Origin: Lepidostoma basale
Lineage: Eukaryota > Arthropoda > Insecta > Trichoptera > Lepidostomatidae
Assembly (NCBI GenBank): GCA_022606425.2
Contig: JAHDVF020001344.1
Location: 1-64,000, forward strand
DNA: 64,000 bases
Direction: 5' to 3'
Below, in pieces: positions 10,031 to 20,900 of this stretch. The notes beneath the pieces were generated by a model. It had not been told where the DNA came from. It searched no databases and saw only the letters and a list, made by a program, of their open reading frames with translations. Each line of letters starts with the position of its first letter. Within the stretch, counting starts at the first letter, position 1. The position numbers were made by a program, and so were the translations under genes.

Positions 10031-10620
10031 ATAATAAAATATGATATACTTGTATGTATACAACGCAATCATTCTTTCTCATATAAATTACTGTAGCAGC
10101 ATATTATGTTTAGTAAATGAAAAAGATATGCGAAGATTCTCCAGAAATAGGCAATGGGAATAATTTTGAGGAGAAGCAGATATGCCAAGATGCCAAGTAA
10201 TGCTGAAAGAGCTAATAAGTATGTCATATAAAAAAATAATTACATACTATTTTATTACTAATTCACAAAATTGTTAATGGGCACACCTCCAAAGAATTTT
10301 TAGGGAAGATAAAAAATAGCCTACATGAACACCAATATGAAACAAGAAAAAAAATAAGCTAAGGTCCTATTCAGAAAAAAACAAATCTCAGATTTTTTTA
10401 TGTATAAAGCATTAACAATTAATGAAGATATATCTTCGGAGGATAAAGAATGGAGGATGTTGACACCGGAAGATGTCAAAAGTGTGCAGAGAATAAAAAA
10501 ATTTAGAATAGAATTAAATGAATATGTTAACAAAATGTAACCTTATTATAATAATTGAAAGTTTAATTGTTTTTTTTATTAGAACATGTGTTGTTTACAT
10601 GTGTACTATTTCAATTAAAT
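10030..10620. other. AT-rich sequence, nothing recognised
   Basis: It includes a short minus-strand ORF at 10321-10533 without recognisable features. No repeat partner was found in the window. Confidence 0.45.
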
Positions 10621-10624
10621 AAAT

Positions 10625-10720
10625 AAATTAAAAATTACGAGTCGTGTAAAAATGTGGAGGAAGCTACTGGTACGTCAGGGTAGAGTAATGTGTGGGGTCT
10701 ATTCTCTCTGCCTTTACTTC
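10625..10720 (+). mobile_element. LINE 3' terminus remnant
   Basis: It reads TSRVKMWRKLL-like sequence in one frame. At nucleotide level AATGTGGAGGAAGC, ACGTCAGGxTAGAGTA and CTCTCTGCC match the family end (CMNVEEA ... QDR ... SILSAY). It stops before the tail. Confidence 0.6.
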
Positions 10721-11456
10721 AATATTCGATTTTTTATATATGATTGGGTTTCTACATGCTTAATTTAATTAATGACACATCTAAACCATAAATAATACTT
10801 GGATAATTTGATGTTCACATCTTCATAAAAATTAATGTTATATTCGAGTTACTTAAAAAGTAGCCGCCACTGATTACGTCACACCACCCGTTATATCCAA
10901 CCAATCCCGGCCCACTCAGATTACAGTTTAACCACCGCGTTCACTGCAAGCGGATCTTTTCGTTGCAGTGAAATTAGAAACCGGGTGATGACTCTGTGCG
11001 ATCCTTTTGACTCTAGCCATCCAAACTAAACATTGTATCGAGCTTTTGGGCATGGCCTAAAAGGTGTGCGAAATTGACCCCCCGAAAGGCGATGTCTACA
11101 ACTGTACCATTTTTTCTAGTTCCAGGTGAGAATACAAAGCACGCACTTCTGGGAAAGAGATAAACAATTATTTTGGTAACTTTTTAATTGGACACTTAGT
11201 CAAATTTTTTTTTATGTAAGAAAAAACAAAACGTTTAGGTACATATAATAAAATATTTGAAATGTACTAAACACATAATTGTCCACAAGATCTCAAAGTT
11301 CTCACGATCGTTTAAAATTCTCTATGTATTCTTTGTTTTACACGTTAAATTACTTTTTCTAATTGCCAGTTTCTGATTTTGTAACAAAAAAATTAAGTTT
11401 CTTCTATGTACGTCATACTTTGTGTTGTAGATGTTTTATTTGTCTTTTTCTTATTA

Positions 11457-11822
11457 TATACTTTGTATATACAACACTCACGTTAAAAATTAAAATTACA
11501 TATCACACGTGTTTCGGACAACTGGTACTTCTTCAGTGATACATATTATAAAGATACATATTTAAAATATTGTAAAATTGTTTACAGATGTTATGAAGAC
11601 AATTAGACAAAGTAATTTAATATGATATGTAAAACAAAGAACACAAAAACGTTTCAAAATAAATCTTTATAACATCTGTCAAAACTGATCATATTTGTTA
11701 ACAATTTAAAATATTTATCTTTATAATATGTATCACTGAGGAAGTACCGGTTGTCCAAAATATGTCTGATATGTTATTTTAATTTTTAAAGTTAGTGTTA
11801 TATATACAAAGTATGTAATAAA
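11457..11822. repeat. Large foldback with Penelope/hammerhead-like motifs in both arms
   Basis: Arms of about 130 bp (11457-11600 and 11690-11822) are inverted copies. Both outer ends carry TACTTTGTATATA. The left arm, read on the minus strand at 11502-11536, has CTGAAGA, a short stem region, CCGAAAC and the 6-bp palindrome CACGTG. The right arm (11736-11775) has CTGAGGA and a decayed CCAAAATATGTC. A second, shorter inverted pair (ACAGATGTTATxAAG) lies in the loop. Its organisation fits inverted Penelope-type pLTRs, inferred from motif order only. Confidence 0.6.
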
Positions 11823-12240
11823 GAAAAATACAAATATAATTAAGTTATTGTTTTAGTTTTATTTTTTTTAAATTTGAATTTGATTCATGTTCAGAATTTG
11901 TTTTTGAAATAATTTAAATGATAATAAAATAAAACCACGAGCAGATTTTTTTTTATTTCGTGTCCAAATATCTAAGCATTATTTTTCATGCCTAAATATT
12001 TGAATGTGTCGAGTTTATTAAATATTAATTTTATCTAAAAAAAAGTTTTGTGTAATTTGAAAACACTGAAACCTTAAGTGTGTTCTGATTGAAGTTATTC
12101 CCTTAAAGATAATATTGACGAGAACTCCCAATTGCCAACTCATGTAACCTGGAACCGGTGCCAAGAATTTATTCCATATAAATTACCGAGATTTCCTGGA
12201 ATTGTGCTACATCGGTGAATGATGAAACCGTATCTCCATC

Positions 12241-12558
12241 ATGAAAGGTCAACTTCTCTTTAATGTTTCGGAGACCAAGAAGATTATCTGTATATGCAGC
12301 CGGCAAGTATTGAATTTCTTTGATCACATTGACAGAAGAGAGCTGGGTTACACGGAAAAAAGTATTTTCACATGTGTTCCAGGCAAATACTGGGGGAGAT
12401 TTCTAATCGGCAATGCAGGCTGCGGAGAACAGAGTGGATTGGAGGCATTTTGTTTAAGCCAAGAACACCTTCACAGATTGCGACCGTCAGTAATAAGAAA
12501 ACGTAGAAAGAAAAATAAAGACTTACGCAAGTTAAAACTATCTAAAAATATTCATTAG
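12241..12558 (+). CDS. Unrecognised 105-codon ORF
   Basis: This plus-strand ORF has a basic C-terminal third (RPSVIRKRRKKNKDLRKLKL). I recognise no domain. Its 5' side (12100-12240) is also somewhat less AT-rich than the surroundings. It ends just before a LINE 3' fragment. It may be a piece of an unidentified transposon ORF, a host exon, or chance; there is no evidence of expression in the sequence. Confidence 0.2.
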   Translation: MKGQLLFNVSETKKIICICSRQVLNFFDHIDRRELGYTEKSIFTCVPGKYWGRFLIGNAGCGEQSGLEAFCLSQEHLHRLRPSVIRKRRKKNKDLRKLKLSKNIH

Positions 12559-12593
12559 TAATGGTAAACGTTACAAAGAAAAAATTAAGCATA

Positions 12594-12690
12594 CAACAAC
12601 AACAACAACAACAAACCATCACGCCTTGTCCCCGCAGGGGTAGGCAGAGAGAATGGACCGCCACACTACTCTATCCTGGCACACCTCAGC
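12594..12690 (-). mobile_element. LINE 3' terminus with (GTT)n tail
   Basis: On the minus strand this is a subfamily end: GAGGTGTGCCAGGATAGAGT, then CGGTCCATTCTCTCTGCCTA, CCCCTGCGGGGACAAGGCGT, and the tail TGATGGTTTGTTGTTGTTG. The GTT tail instead of TTAG is shared with 51212-51355 and 55155-55300, marking a distinct subfamily. Confidence 0.8.
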
Positions 12691-12734
12691 TTACAAATTG
12701 AAATAATGTTGAACGAATTACTTTTACTATCTAA

Positions 12735-13450
12735 ATAACCTCTTCTTCTTCTTCTTCCTCAGCCTATTCCCGTCCACCCAGGACAAAGGCCTCCTCCATT
12801 CGCTTCCATGTCACTCTGTCCTGTGCAGACTGCATCAGATCATCCTTCCACCGTAGTTGCCGTCGCCCTGCACTTGTCTTCGCTATCCACGGTCTCCAAG
12901 TCAGCAGTCTTCTTGTCCACTTTTCATCTGAGCTTCTGGCTACATGACCTGCTCATTGCCATTTTAGAGTCGCCACCCGGTGTATGATGTCAATAACCAT
13001 TGTTTTTTCTCTCACCGTATCGTTTCTGACTCTGTCTCTTAGGCTTATTCCTAACATGGCTCTTTCCATGGCTCTTTGGATCACTCGTAGTTTCTCGGCA
13101 CTTTGTTTGGACAATGTAACAGTTTGAAGACCATAAGTACCAACTGGCAGAACGCAGGCTTCATAGACTTTTCGTTTCAGGTTGATCAGGTTGATTCAGC
13201 TTAGTCCAATTCTTCCTTTTAGCTCTGCGGTTTGATTATATTGGCCCAATCGAATATTGTGTCCCAGGTATGTATATTCTTGGACATTCTCAATTATGTT
13301 GCCGTCCACTTTGATTTCGAGCCTTTTCGTGCCCATCGCCTTGGTCTTTGCCAGGTTCATATTCAAACCTACAGAATTGGATACATCGTTCAGTTCTTTC
13401 AGCATTTCAGCTAAATAACCATCATCCCGCATTTCGAGGGTTAAGCAGAT
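12735..13450 (-). mobile_element. LINE fragment (second RTE-like family), RT thumb to C-terminus
   Basis: On the minus strand, from 13450 down to 12735, the order is LNMNLAKTKAM, the loop NVQEYTYLGHNIRLGQYNQT, KVYEACVLPVGTYGLQTVTL, SLRDRVRNDTVREKT, LKWQ-AGHVARSSD, then WKDDL and a 3' (GAA)n tail. EYTYLGH and the WAGHVARxxDGxW block are typical of endonuclease/RT polyproteins of RTE-like LINEs in insects. At least one frameshift sits near 13195 and an internal stop in the AGHVAR region. The same family is present at 49370-49915, 17990-18125, 20050-20215 and 63484-63700. Confidence 0.8.
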
Positions 13451-14840
13451 ATGAAGTAAACATACCTTTTAAGGTTTAAGATGTGTCATACTCGCTAAGT
13501 TAGATCATTTATCAAATATACGTGCTTCTTTTACCATTTATATGCTTATATATGTAAGGTTACGACCACTTGGTGTTACGTTTCCTTGTTTGGTGCTGCG
13601 CTGAGAGACAGATAATATATTTTATAGGCCATCTAGCTAAGCACAAAGTATAACATTTTAATCTGGGGTTGGAGGAGAGAATAACATGTTATTCGTGCTA
13701 ATGAATTTTCTACAAATCATAATACAACATATGCTAGAAGATCTACTACCATAATTTGTGATTTAAATAATTAATTCAAATGAAAACATATATTTTTATG
13801 AAGTTTCATTTTATTTTTTGGATCAAAACAGATGTTTATATTTATTTTAATCATTTAATATATAATTTTATATACATGCTTAGGAAAATAATCTGATTTA
13901 AGATTGGTTTATATACCTACTCGTATTTTTATTTTTATTTTATATGTACTATGTATACAACACTCACTTGTGTTGTATACAAAGTATATTTAAAAAAATA
14001 TCTAAAACATCTGAGTAAAAAGAAAGTAAGATTGGTTTATCAATTAACAGTCCTTTCTTGTTGGAATTATTAAGGGCTGGTTAATTTTTAAACCATTACG
14101 TACCCCACACTATACGACCTACCATGAGAAATCTTTTATGTTGTATTAATTTTATTGCTGTAATTCCAAACAAGAAAATAATTTAAAATTAAGTTTATAT
14201 TTTGTAGGCATCATCTTCACTTCATTGTTTAGAGACGAGCTGTATAATCTAGAATCATTTTTTATCATTTTGTTCGACGCTCGTATAATTTGAAGAGTCC
14301 TTCAAGCATTAAGTCGCGAGTACCCACCCTTATGTTCTCATTAATATTCTAATATTTAGTGTGCGTGCTGCTAAAAGTATAGGTAACAAAGAAAAATTGA
14401 AACACCAAAAATTTCACAATGATTAAAGAAACCCGACAATTTTGGTACAACAATACTCGGAAAAGAGAAAATTTCTTTTTATATTTTCTATCTACTTACG
14501 TGTAATAACTTTGGGGATAATAGGTTGCTGGACGGAATTTTCCCTACGCTTGCTTTACGTGTTGTTACGAAAATGAGATTGTGTTCCTATATACATAGTT
14601 TAAAATATGTCAAAATTGATTAATATTAAAAAAGGCATGTCGTACATTTTACAAAGCACACACACAATCATCGTGTACCTACATAAAACAAAATAATTTG
14701 TTTGATCTTTTAATATAACACAAATCGTTATTTTTGATCGTCAAAACGTTAAGATTTTTGTTTAAAAGTAAAATATATTTAATATTAAAAAAAATTGATC
14801 TAAAAATAAAAATAAACACAGTGCAAAAATACGTATTTTT
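13450..14840. other. AT-rich sequence with a small hairpin at 13945-13982
   Basis: The only structure seen is the inverted pair CTATGTATACAACAC / GTGTTGTATACAAAG around 13949-13984, related to the outer end of the foldback at 11457-11822. No ORF or RNA gene is recognised in the rest. Confidence 0.5.
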
Positions 14841-15146
14841 TACTGCTAACAAGGGTAGGCAGAAAGGGTAGGCAGAAAGAATGGACTTTCACACTTTAAC
14901 CGATGCGACACTCCATCCTTCTCTTTTCGCCCCGCGGGAGACGCGGTGTGATGGGTTGCGAACCTCATCGCCACCAATGGGCATCTCTCGCGCACACTTC
15001 GATCGTCCAACATCCACAAAATAAATAATTTTAAATACAATAAAATAACAAAAGAAAAATAATTTAACACAAAATGTTTTTTTTTACATGGTGCACATAT
15101 TGACTATTTAATGTATGTTCCACGTATCCACCATTGTTTTAAATTA
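14841..15146 (-). repeat. SINE-like element carrying the LINE 3' tail
   Basis: The minus-strand copy runs from ACAATGGTGGATACG near 15140 to the end at 14841. The order is ACATTTTGTGTT, an A+T-rich stretch, then GATCGAAGTGTGCGC, GGTGGCGATGAGGTTCGCAA, CACACCGCG, GGATGGAGTGTCGCATC, and finally the LINE-derived end (CCATTCTTTCTGCCTACCCT). The last 13 bp GGGTAGGCAGAAA is duplicated and the TTAG tail is lost. There is no ORF. GGTTCGCAACC resembles a pol III B box but no A box is found at the usual distance. Confidence 0.8.
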
Positions 15147-15289
15147 TCAGTAATTAGGCACTTAAAACAAACCAACACCAGCAAGAACTTTTAAATATTA
15201 TTGAAGAAATTATTCAAATTGTCATTGGAACAAATGAAAAATATATTTTTACACCTGTCCAAATTATTTATAAAAACGTAAAAACTTGT

Positions 15290-15605
15290 ATAATTCTGAC
15301 ATAAAAACAGTACTTTTTACTGTCATAAAAATAAATTAACACAAGACTTTTCGGTTATGATTTCCATCTTCAATTGTTAATTTGATATAACTCAATAAAA
15401 ATCTAAGAAATGCTGCCTTATAAGAAGAAAAAAAAGCAATCGATAATCGAAAAATGTTAGTTCCAACATACAAGAATTATCCATTGTTTTGTTTTGTTAT
15501 ATTAGTAACTTTTATTTTCCTTAATTAAATTACTGTTTTACCTGAGGATAGAAAATACCTCTGAAACACGTAGTGTTTATTTTGTTTTTATCACAATAGG
15601 TGATT
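15290..15605. repeat. Imperfect inverted repeat with GAAAC motifs
   Basis: The left arm, read on the minus strand, has TTGAAGATGG and ACCGAAAAGTCTTG (15340-15378). The right arm has CTGAGGA ... CTCTGAAACACGTAGTG (15542-15573) and ends in TTTATTTTGTTTTTATCACAA. The arms are diverged but the motif order agrees with the other foldbacks in the window. Confidence 0.45.
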
Positions 15606-15820
15606 TGTATAAAAAGTTGTATTAAGCAGTGTTTAATTTTCTTTCTAAATAAACAATCAACACCATAGTGTTCTCGTCTTTAGGTTGAATAAAGCTTAAA
15701 TAAATACATTTTCAATGATATATTAGTATATTTTTAATTAATTAGGCATTATCACATCTGAGAATATTTGTCTTCTCCATTTTCATCTTACGCCACGTGA
15801 AGGAAATGGAAACAAGACGG

Positions 15821-16085
15821 AACTAACTAACTCACTAACCATCACGCCGTCTCCCCGAAGGGGTAGGCAGGAAGAATAGACTGCCACACTTAAACAGATG
15901 CGGCACTCCATCCTCCTCTTTTCGCCCCAGCGGGAGATGCGGTGTGATGGGTTGCGAACCTCATCGCCACCAATAGACATCTCCCGCGCTAACTTTGATC
16001 GTCCAGCATGCACAAAATAAATCTAAAACAAATAATATAAAATACAATGATATAAAATAAAATAAATATAATATAATACATTATG
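15821..16085 (-). repeat. SINE-like element, second minus copy, with (TTAG)n tail
   Basis: It has the same blocks as the copy at 14841: GATCAAAGTTAGCGCGGGAG, GGTTCGCAACCCATCACACC, CGGCACTCCATCC in reverse complement, then CCTACCCCTTCGGGGAGACG and a TGGTTAGTGAGTTAGTTAG tail at 15821-15840. The 5' end fades into AT-rich sequence near 16085. Confidence 0.8.
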
Positions 16086-16189
16086 TTCTATAAGTTTTTA
16101 AGGTCAATTCATTTTTAATTTCGAATAGTAGAAGGATGTGGTTCCCCAAAACATGTTAATGATATGTACCTAAAAAAACTAGTTGAATA

Positions 16190-16350
16190 AAGAAGAAACT
16201 TCTTCAGTCTTCTTCCCTCCACTGTTGAATATGGGCCTCTGCCATTTTGCTCTACTCGTCCCTTCCACATTAGGTCTTCTTCTTCTTCCTGGCGCTATCC
16301 CAACTCATTGTCTGCTGACTGTTGGGGTCGGCTCTTTTTATATAACAAGA
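16190..16350 (-). mobile_element. Two stacked LINE 3' ends with (GAA)n tails
   Basis: The minus strand ends AGAAGACTGAAGAAG near 16200 after CCCATATTCAACAGTGG. A second end, AGGAAGAAGAAGAAGACC, lies at 16280-16298, preceded by AGCCGACCCCAACAGTCAGC. Both look like 3' termini of insect LINEs, whose ORFs usually end just before such GAA repeats. Confidence 0.45.
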
Positions 16351-16429
16351 CGGACATTTAGTTAAATTATAATAAAGTTGTAAAACGTACATGAGTTTAG
16401 TTTTAATTTAAGCTTAATTATTATTCTTC

Positions 16430-16615
16430 TCCTTCTTAGCTTTGTCCCATTGACATGGGGTCGGTTCTTCTTGTATAGGGTCTCCAGGAGTATTCCTCTT
16501 TGGTGGCGCCTAGTGGGATTCTCGATTGAATAAGAGACTACTTTGAATCAATTCCAGCCACGTCAAGTTGGGCTTACCCCGTCCTTCTAAGATTTTTCTG
16601 TCATTTCAATTAAAA
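16430..16615 (-). mobile_element. Probable LINE 3' fragment
   Basis: It begins with a pyrimidine-rich CTTCTCCTTCTTAGC block and contains CCATTGACATGGGGTCGG and AGTTGGGCTTACCCCGTCC. GGGGTCGGxTCTT is shared with 16330-16345. It reads as the 3' portion of a non-LTR element on the minus strand, family uncertain. Confidence 0.4.
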
Positions 16616-16802
16616 TCAAACACCAGTCGATTGAAAAGATAATGGTTGGTAAGATAATCACGATACGTATTTTTTTTTCCTTAAAATTGTAAATTAAAAT
16701 TTTTCGTAATAATTGTGAATAAAGAACAAATAAAAATAATAGTAATTAACTCATTGATTGTTGAGGTTTTTGTTTTGTAAAACTCCATTATAATTATAAT
16801 AA

Positions 16803-17035
16803 TAATAAACGCGAATGTTTAATGGTTTTACTTGATTTAATTCATATAATTACTTATATAAATAGCAGTTACAAATTTGTTTCGCCTTGCGAGGGCATTT
16901 TCAAACTCTTTGTTTCAAAAAGTTTGAAAATGCCCTCGCAAGGCGAAACCAATTTGTAACTGCTATTTATATAAGTAATTATATGAATCAAATCAAGTAA
17001 AACCATTAAACATTCGCGTTTATTATAATAATAAT
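16803..17035. repeat. Nearly perfect foldback of about 230 bp
   Basis: Arms of about 108 bp, 16803-16915 and 16918-17035, pair almost without mismatch across a loop of a few bases. Each has the inner stem GCCCTCGCAAGGC followed by GAAAC and then an AT palindrome (AAATTTG) before TAACTGC. Outer ends are AATAATAAACGCGAATG and its complement. Very low divergence between arms suggests a recent insertion or ongoing arm conversion. Confidence 0.8.
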
Positions 17036-17054
17036 TAATTAACTCCCTTATAAT

Positions 17055-17150
17055 TGATATTTCATTTTATTCCACTTGATTTTTAAATTGCAGGGAGTTG
17101 CCGAAACCGATCGTAGCATAAAATCAAGTGGAATGAAACTCAATAAAATA
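17055..17150. repeat. Short inverted repeat with GCCGAAACCGATCG motif
   Basis: TTCATTTTATTCCACTTGAT (17061-17080) pairs with ATCAAGTGGAATGAAA (17123-17138). Between them lies GGAGTTGCCGAAACCGATCG, another stem-GAAAC-palindrome order (CGATCG). It adjoins the foldback above and may be a separate related copy. Confidence 0.5.
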
Positions 17151-17985
17151 TATATTACAAATGAATTTTTAATTTTTTAAGGAAGTTACTCGAAGCTACC
17201 TATGTCAATTTTACATACATATAATATAAGACGACAAAAGTACTATGTGTTAACACGTGCGTACTTGGATAATAATGGAATCTAAATACTTACAATAAGC
17301 GGGCACAAAAGAACTTATGCTTCGTAAAATGGGAGCTGAATAAATTTGAAAAATTACAGATGCGTTTGAATGAGTGTATGTATTCTTGACATGACGGAAT
17401 GCTGGTATTTCTGAATGGATGAAGCAAGTGGAAAAGGCGTGAATGAAATTCGATATTTGATATAATACATTTCGCCAGCTTTCCTTTTAAGGCCCTAATA
17501 TCCCTCATTCACTTTGATTTTTATTCAAAGCGCGCATAAAAGGAAACTTTTTAAATTCTATCTTTTTACGTTTAGGATTGAAATAACCCCTTGCATGAAG
17601 TGCTACCAATCGTATAAATAAAAAAATGCCAACGATTCTTCAATTTAGATTATGAATTCAAAGAACAAATGGCATATTTACATAATATTCTGGTTCTAAG
17701 GTTCTTTAATTATGATCAAATCTGTAATTGAATTAGACAAATATGATAATTTTTAAATTTTCGTTTTAAAATTGAAAATTGAATAACTCAAATTTATATT
17801 CTTCAGGCGTACAATTTTCTAAATTACAGGTCTCTGGGACAATATAATTTATCAATTTAGTAATTTAAACAAAAAGAAAAAAATGTTTACGTTTAATCCC
17901 CACAGCAAATTAAATATTCTGAGCAGCTTAATGATACAGTCAGTTATAATAATAAAACATGAATTTTAATTGAAATGATTTTCTT
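17150..17985. other. AT-rich sequence, nothing recognised
   Basis: A minus-strand ORF at 17290-17508 (72 codons) has no recognisable feature. No repeat partner was noticed. Confidence 0.4.
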
Positions 17986-17989
17986 ATTC

Positions 17990-18125
17990 AGCCGACGTCG
18001 TCCACTTCTAGACAAGGACTCCCCTATTTCTTCCACATCTTCCTATCTTGTTTCTTCTGCATTCAATCACCATCCATGTTTCTAATGTCATCAGACCATT
18101 TTGTGGGATGTATACCTTTGTTGTC
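17990..18125 (-). mobile_element. LINE 3' remnant (second RTE-like family)
   Basis: Its reverse complement reads an end resembling KWSDDIRNMDGD, then MQKKQDRKMWKK and VLVxKWTTSAE. It is closely similar to the plus-strand copy at 20090-20215 (WSDDIRIIAGDWMQKAQDR). It is a short 3' end. Confidence 0.65.
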
Positions 18126-18129
18126 TACT

Positions 18130-19565
18130 GTTGAAAATATTTATTTTAATGCTAAATGAAGTAGTAGTAGTAGTCTAGAATTATAAGTGTTTTTAAATGT
18201 AATTTAATAATTGGACTTAAAGCGAAAAAGTTGAAAGTTGGCGCAAGAAAAAGTGTGAAGCGTTTTTTGAAAGTTATTCAAATGTGAATCCATAACACAG
18301 AGTGGTTGCGATTGATGCAATTACTTTCGGTTTATTTATTTTCGATTTCGACTGTAGCCAGGATACTGGGTTTGGCAGTGGTTGATAAATGTACAAAATA
18401 TTAACGTTTGGATAAATGAGCCACTGCCATTTGGGGTTTATGGAAGCAGTGGCGAAATGTTAAATGAAAATAAATGATTCGTAAATAAATTGCTTTACGA
18501 TTTTACAAAGCAGTTTATTTTTTAAATTGAGATATTCTCACGTTACAGACAGTATCTTTGGTAATAAAGCAGAATACTCTTTAAGTGTATTTTTCCTTTA
18601 AAAAATACACTGTAATAATCTAAACAATCTCTTAAATTCCGTTTTTTTATTTTGTAAATTTTAAATCATTTGCACATATTTTTACGATAGAACATCTACC
18701 ATATATCGATTGGAATTATAAAAGTATTTTATTTTCTTTATGCAACATAAAAGTATCTTAAGTAATGATAATTGTAAATATATGTATATAATGGTTATTT
18801 TTTGGATTCGATAGTAAAAACTTATTCACCTAGACACGGTATACTCGTACTTATTAAAGCACTTGGGTTTAAATTTTATTACGCTGAAGCAGATAGAACA
18901 TTCGACTTGTATCTTAATATGAAACACATCACCGAAGAAGCGTTTGGTATGTTATTACGAAATTAGATACAAGAACCAATAAAGGGGTTGAACTTTCACA
19001 ACCAAACACATTATCTGATCCTATCTGCGCCAAAGGGGAACTTAGTTAAGAATATCGATTTTCATTTAGGCAACAAACGCCGGCACTTATAATATTTATT
19101 GAATGAAAATATTTGCAATTGAACGGGTAACATAGAACTTTTTATGGTAGTGATAATAATCAAATACAATTATCGTGACAGTTGAAAAAAATGTGTATTA
19201 TTTTTTTACTTATTACAATATCACAAGCTTAATTACAGATTTATTATATTAGTATTAAATACGTTTTATAGATAAATAATTTAACAATAAGTTGGTGTTT
19301 TATAACCTTGAACCAATATTATCTATTCACACAAAACAAAAAATATTATAGATATTTTTCATGTTTTAATTCGTCTACGTATGTTTCATTTTTGACATTT
19401 TTTACAATTATTTTCTTGATAGTATATCTTATAAAATTTCTATTAAAAGTGACTAAAATATACAAATAAGGTCCCAAAGACTCGTGGAATAACGCAAAAC
19501 GTGGAAATTTTAGTGTAAATACTGAGCAAAAAATGCCAAATCATTGAAAGTTAAGGCGTTAACAC
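18130..19565. other. AT-rich sequence, nothing recognised
   Basis: It contains a short (AGT)n run near 18163 and no ORF of interest. The block 18840-19080 is slightly less AT-rich but not identifiable. Confidence 0.45.
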
Positions 19566-19569
19566 TTTG

Positions 19570-19830
19570 GAATTCCATTTTAGATTTTAATTTGATACAC
19601 AACACTGTATATTTTCCACTTAAGTTTATTCAATATATTTATAAAATAATAACAAAAATATTTAAACACCGGAGGTGACCTCCATCTTCAGGTGAGAGCA
19701 TATAACATCACTTACAACTGAAGATAAAAATCACCTCCGAAACATTGTCGTGTTTAATTTTTTTTGATAATATTTGATATTGAATAAACTAAAGTATAAA
19801 ATAAACAGTGTTGTGTTTCTAATTCCAAAA
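19570..19830. repeat. Foldback with CTGAAGA ... CCGAAACATTGTC motif
   Basis: The left arm (19580-19690) and right arm (19715-19830) are inverted copies sharing GGAGGTGA..., TTTATTCAATAT and CAACACTGT/ACAGTGTTG. The right arm has CTGAAGA at 19718-19724 and GAAACATTGTC at 19739-19749. The left arm, read on the minus strand, has CTGAAGATGG followed by a perfect GGAGG/CCTCC stem but lacks about ten bases covering GAAAC. Confidence 0.65.
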
Positions 19831-20049
19831 ATATCAAAATCTAAAAAATGTTTGGTTTGTTGTCTATTGTTCAAAAATGACAACATTAGACAACGCCGCT
19901 GAAATAGCCATGTCATTACAATCTCTAAAACAAGACTTCTAAGGAAAATTATGTACTCTCCGCTGATCTAGAGGAAAAGTTTACACGGATGTCAAAGAAA
20001 ACGCTTCAAGGTATCCCTAAAAGCAAACCTCTAAGATAGACTGGAGACC

Positions 20050-20215
20050 CGAAGACAAACGAAACAGGGGGAGACCCCCCACACAATGGTCTGATGACAT
20101 TAGAATAATTGCTGGCGATTGGATGCAAAAGGCACAAGACAGAGATACGTGGAAAAGAATGGGAGAGGTCTATGTCCAGCAGTGGACGACAACGGCTGTC
20201 TAAGTAATTAAGTAA
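20050..20215 (+). mobile_element. LINE 3' fragment (second RTE-like family)
   Basis: It reads GRPPTQWSDDIRIIAGDWMQ in overlapping frames, then KAQDRDTWKRMGEVYVQQWT and TTAV before the stop. The final VQQWTT corresponds to the C-terminus of this LINE family. It is followed by a degenerate TAAGTAAGTAAG tail. Confidence 0.75.
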
Positions 20216-20219
20216 GTAA

Positions 20220-20745
20220 GGGATTTAAATCTATAGTAAATGCTGTGAAGAGACTGCAGAAGACAACCATAGGTGTAGAACAACACTACATAAAGGCACG
20301 CAGGATTTTAAGCACAGCGCAGGGATAACCCTGCAGAGAGTAGGAGGAGGATATTTGTGAGATGGTGGCATCTGCACTGCCAACACCTTTCCCTGCCCTA
20401 GATGTCCCAGAGTGTGTGGGTCCAGGAATAGACTATTTAGCCACATGCGGACCCATAACCACGAAGGACAGTCTTTCTCGGACACGAAGGACAGCCGATA
20501 ATGGATTGGTTATACCTTGGATCGAAACATATCTTTTTTAAACTGGTCCCTTACGTGCAAGAAGAAAAATTGATGCTGATTTAGATTTAGACTTGTGTCA
20601 TTCTTTTGAAGTGGATTTAAACATCACTAGAAAGATTTGTTAAGCCCTATACACCACAGTAGCATGATAAAACAATATGAAGAAGAGATTTCGTTAAATG
20701 TTTAAACCTCTAATAATATGTGTCAAAATATAAAACGTTGTTTAT
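20220..20745. other. Unassigned sequence
   Basis: The part 20230-20500 is less AT-rich and opens a minus-strand ORF (20231-20485, 84 codons). CACATGCGGACCCATAACCA and neighbouring codons on the plus strand could be the C-terminal tail of a non-LTR ORF, but I cannot place it. Confidence 0.3.
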
Positions 20746-20749
20746 GGTA

Positions 20750-20900
20750 TCACAATGTTTTATTATTTTCGCGAGAGCTATTTCGTCCACCTATTGACGA
20801 AATTGTACAAACTTTTTAACACACATTTGTAATACCTGATGACGCAATATAGGTTGACAGTTAATAATGTTCAAGTATCATAGTGTTTCGGCCAAAATAA
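20750..20900. repeat. Penelope-type repeat fragment; partner at 50010-50060
   Basis: It contains CCTGATGACGCAATATAGG, then TGTTCAAGTATCATAGTG followed by TTTCGGCC. The latter block is present in inverted orientation at 50020-50046 (GGCCGAAACACTATGATACT). Inverted pieces TTTCGTCCACC / GACGAAATTG lie at 20790-20815. Confidence 0.5.

Noticed and set aside
12241..12558. Confident protein-coding gene
   Set aside because: No domain, no repeat copy and no conservation evidence; kept only as a low-confidence ORF.
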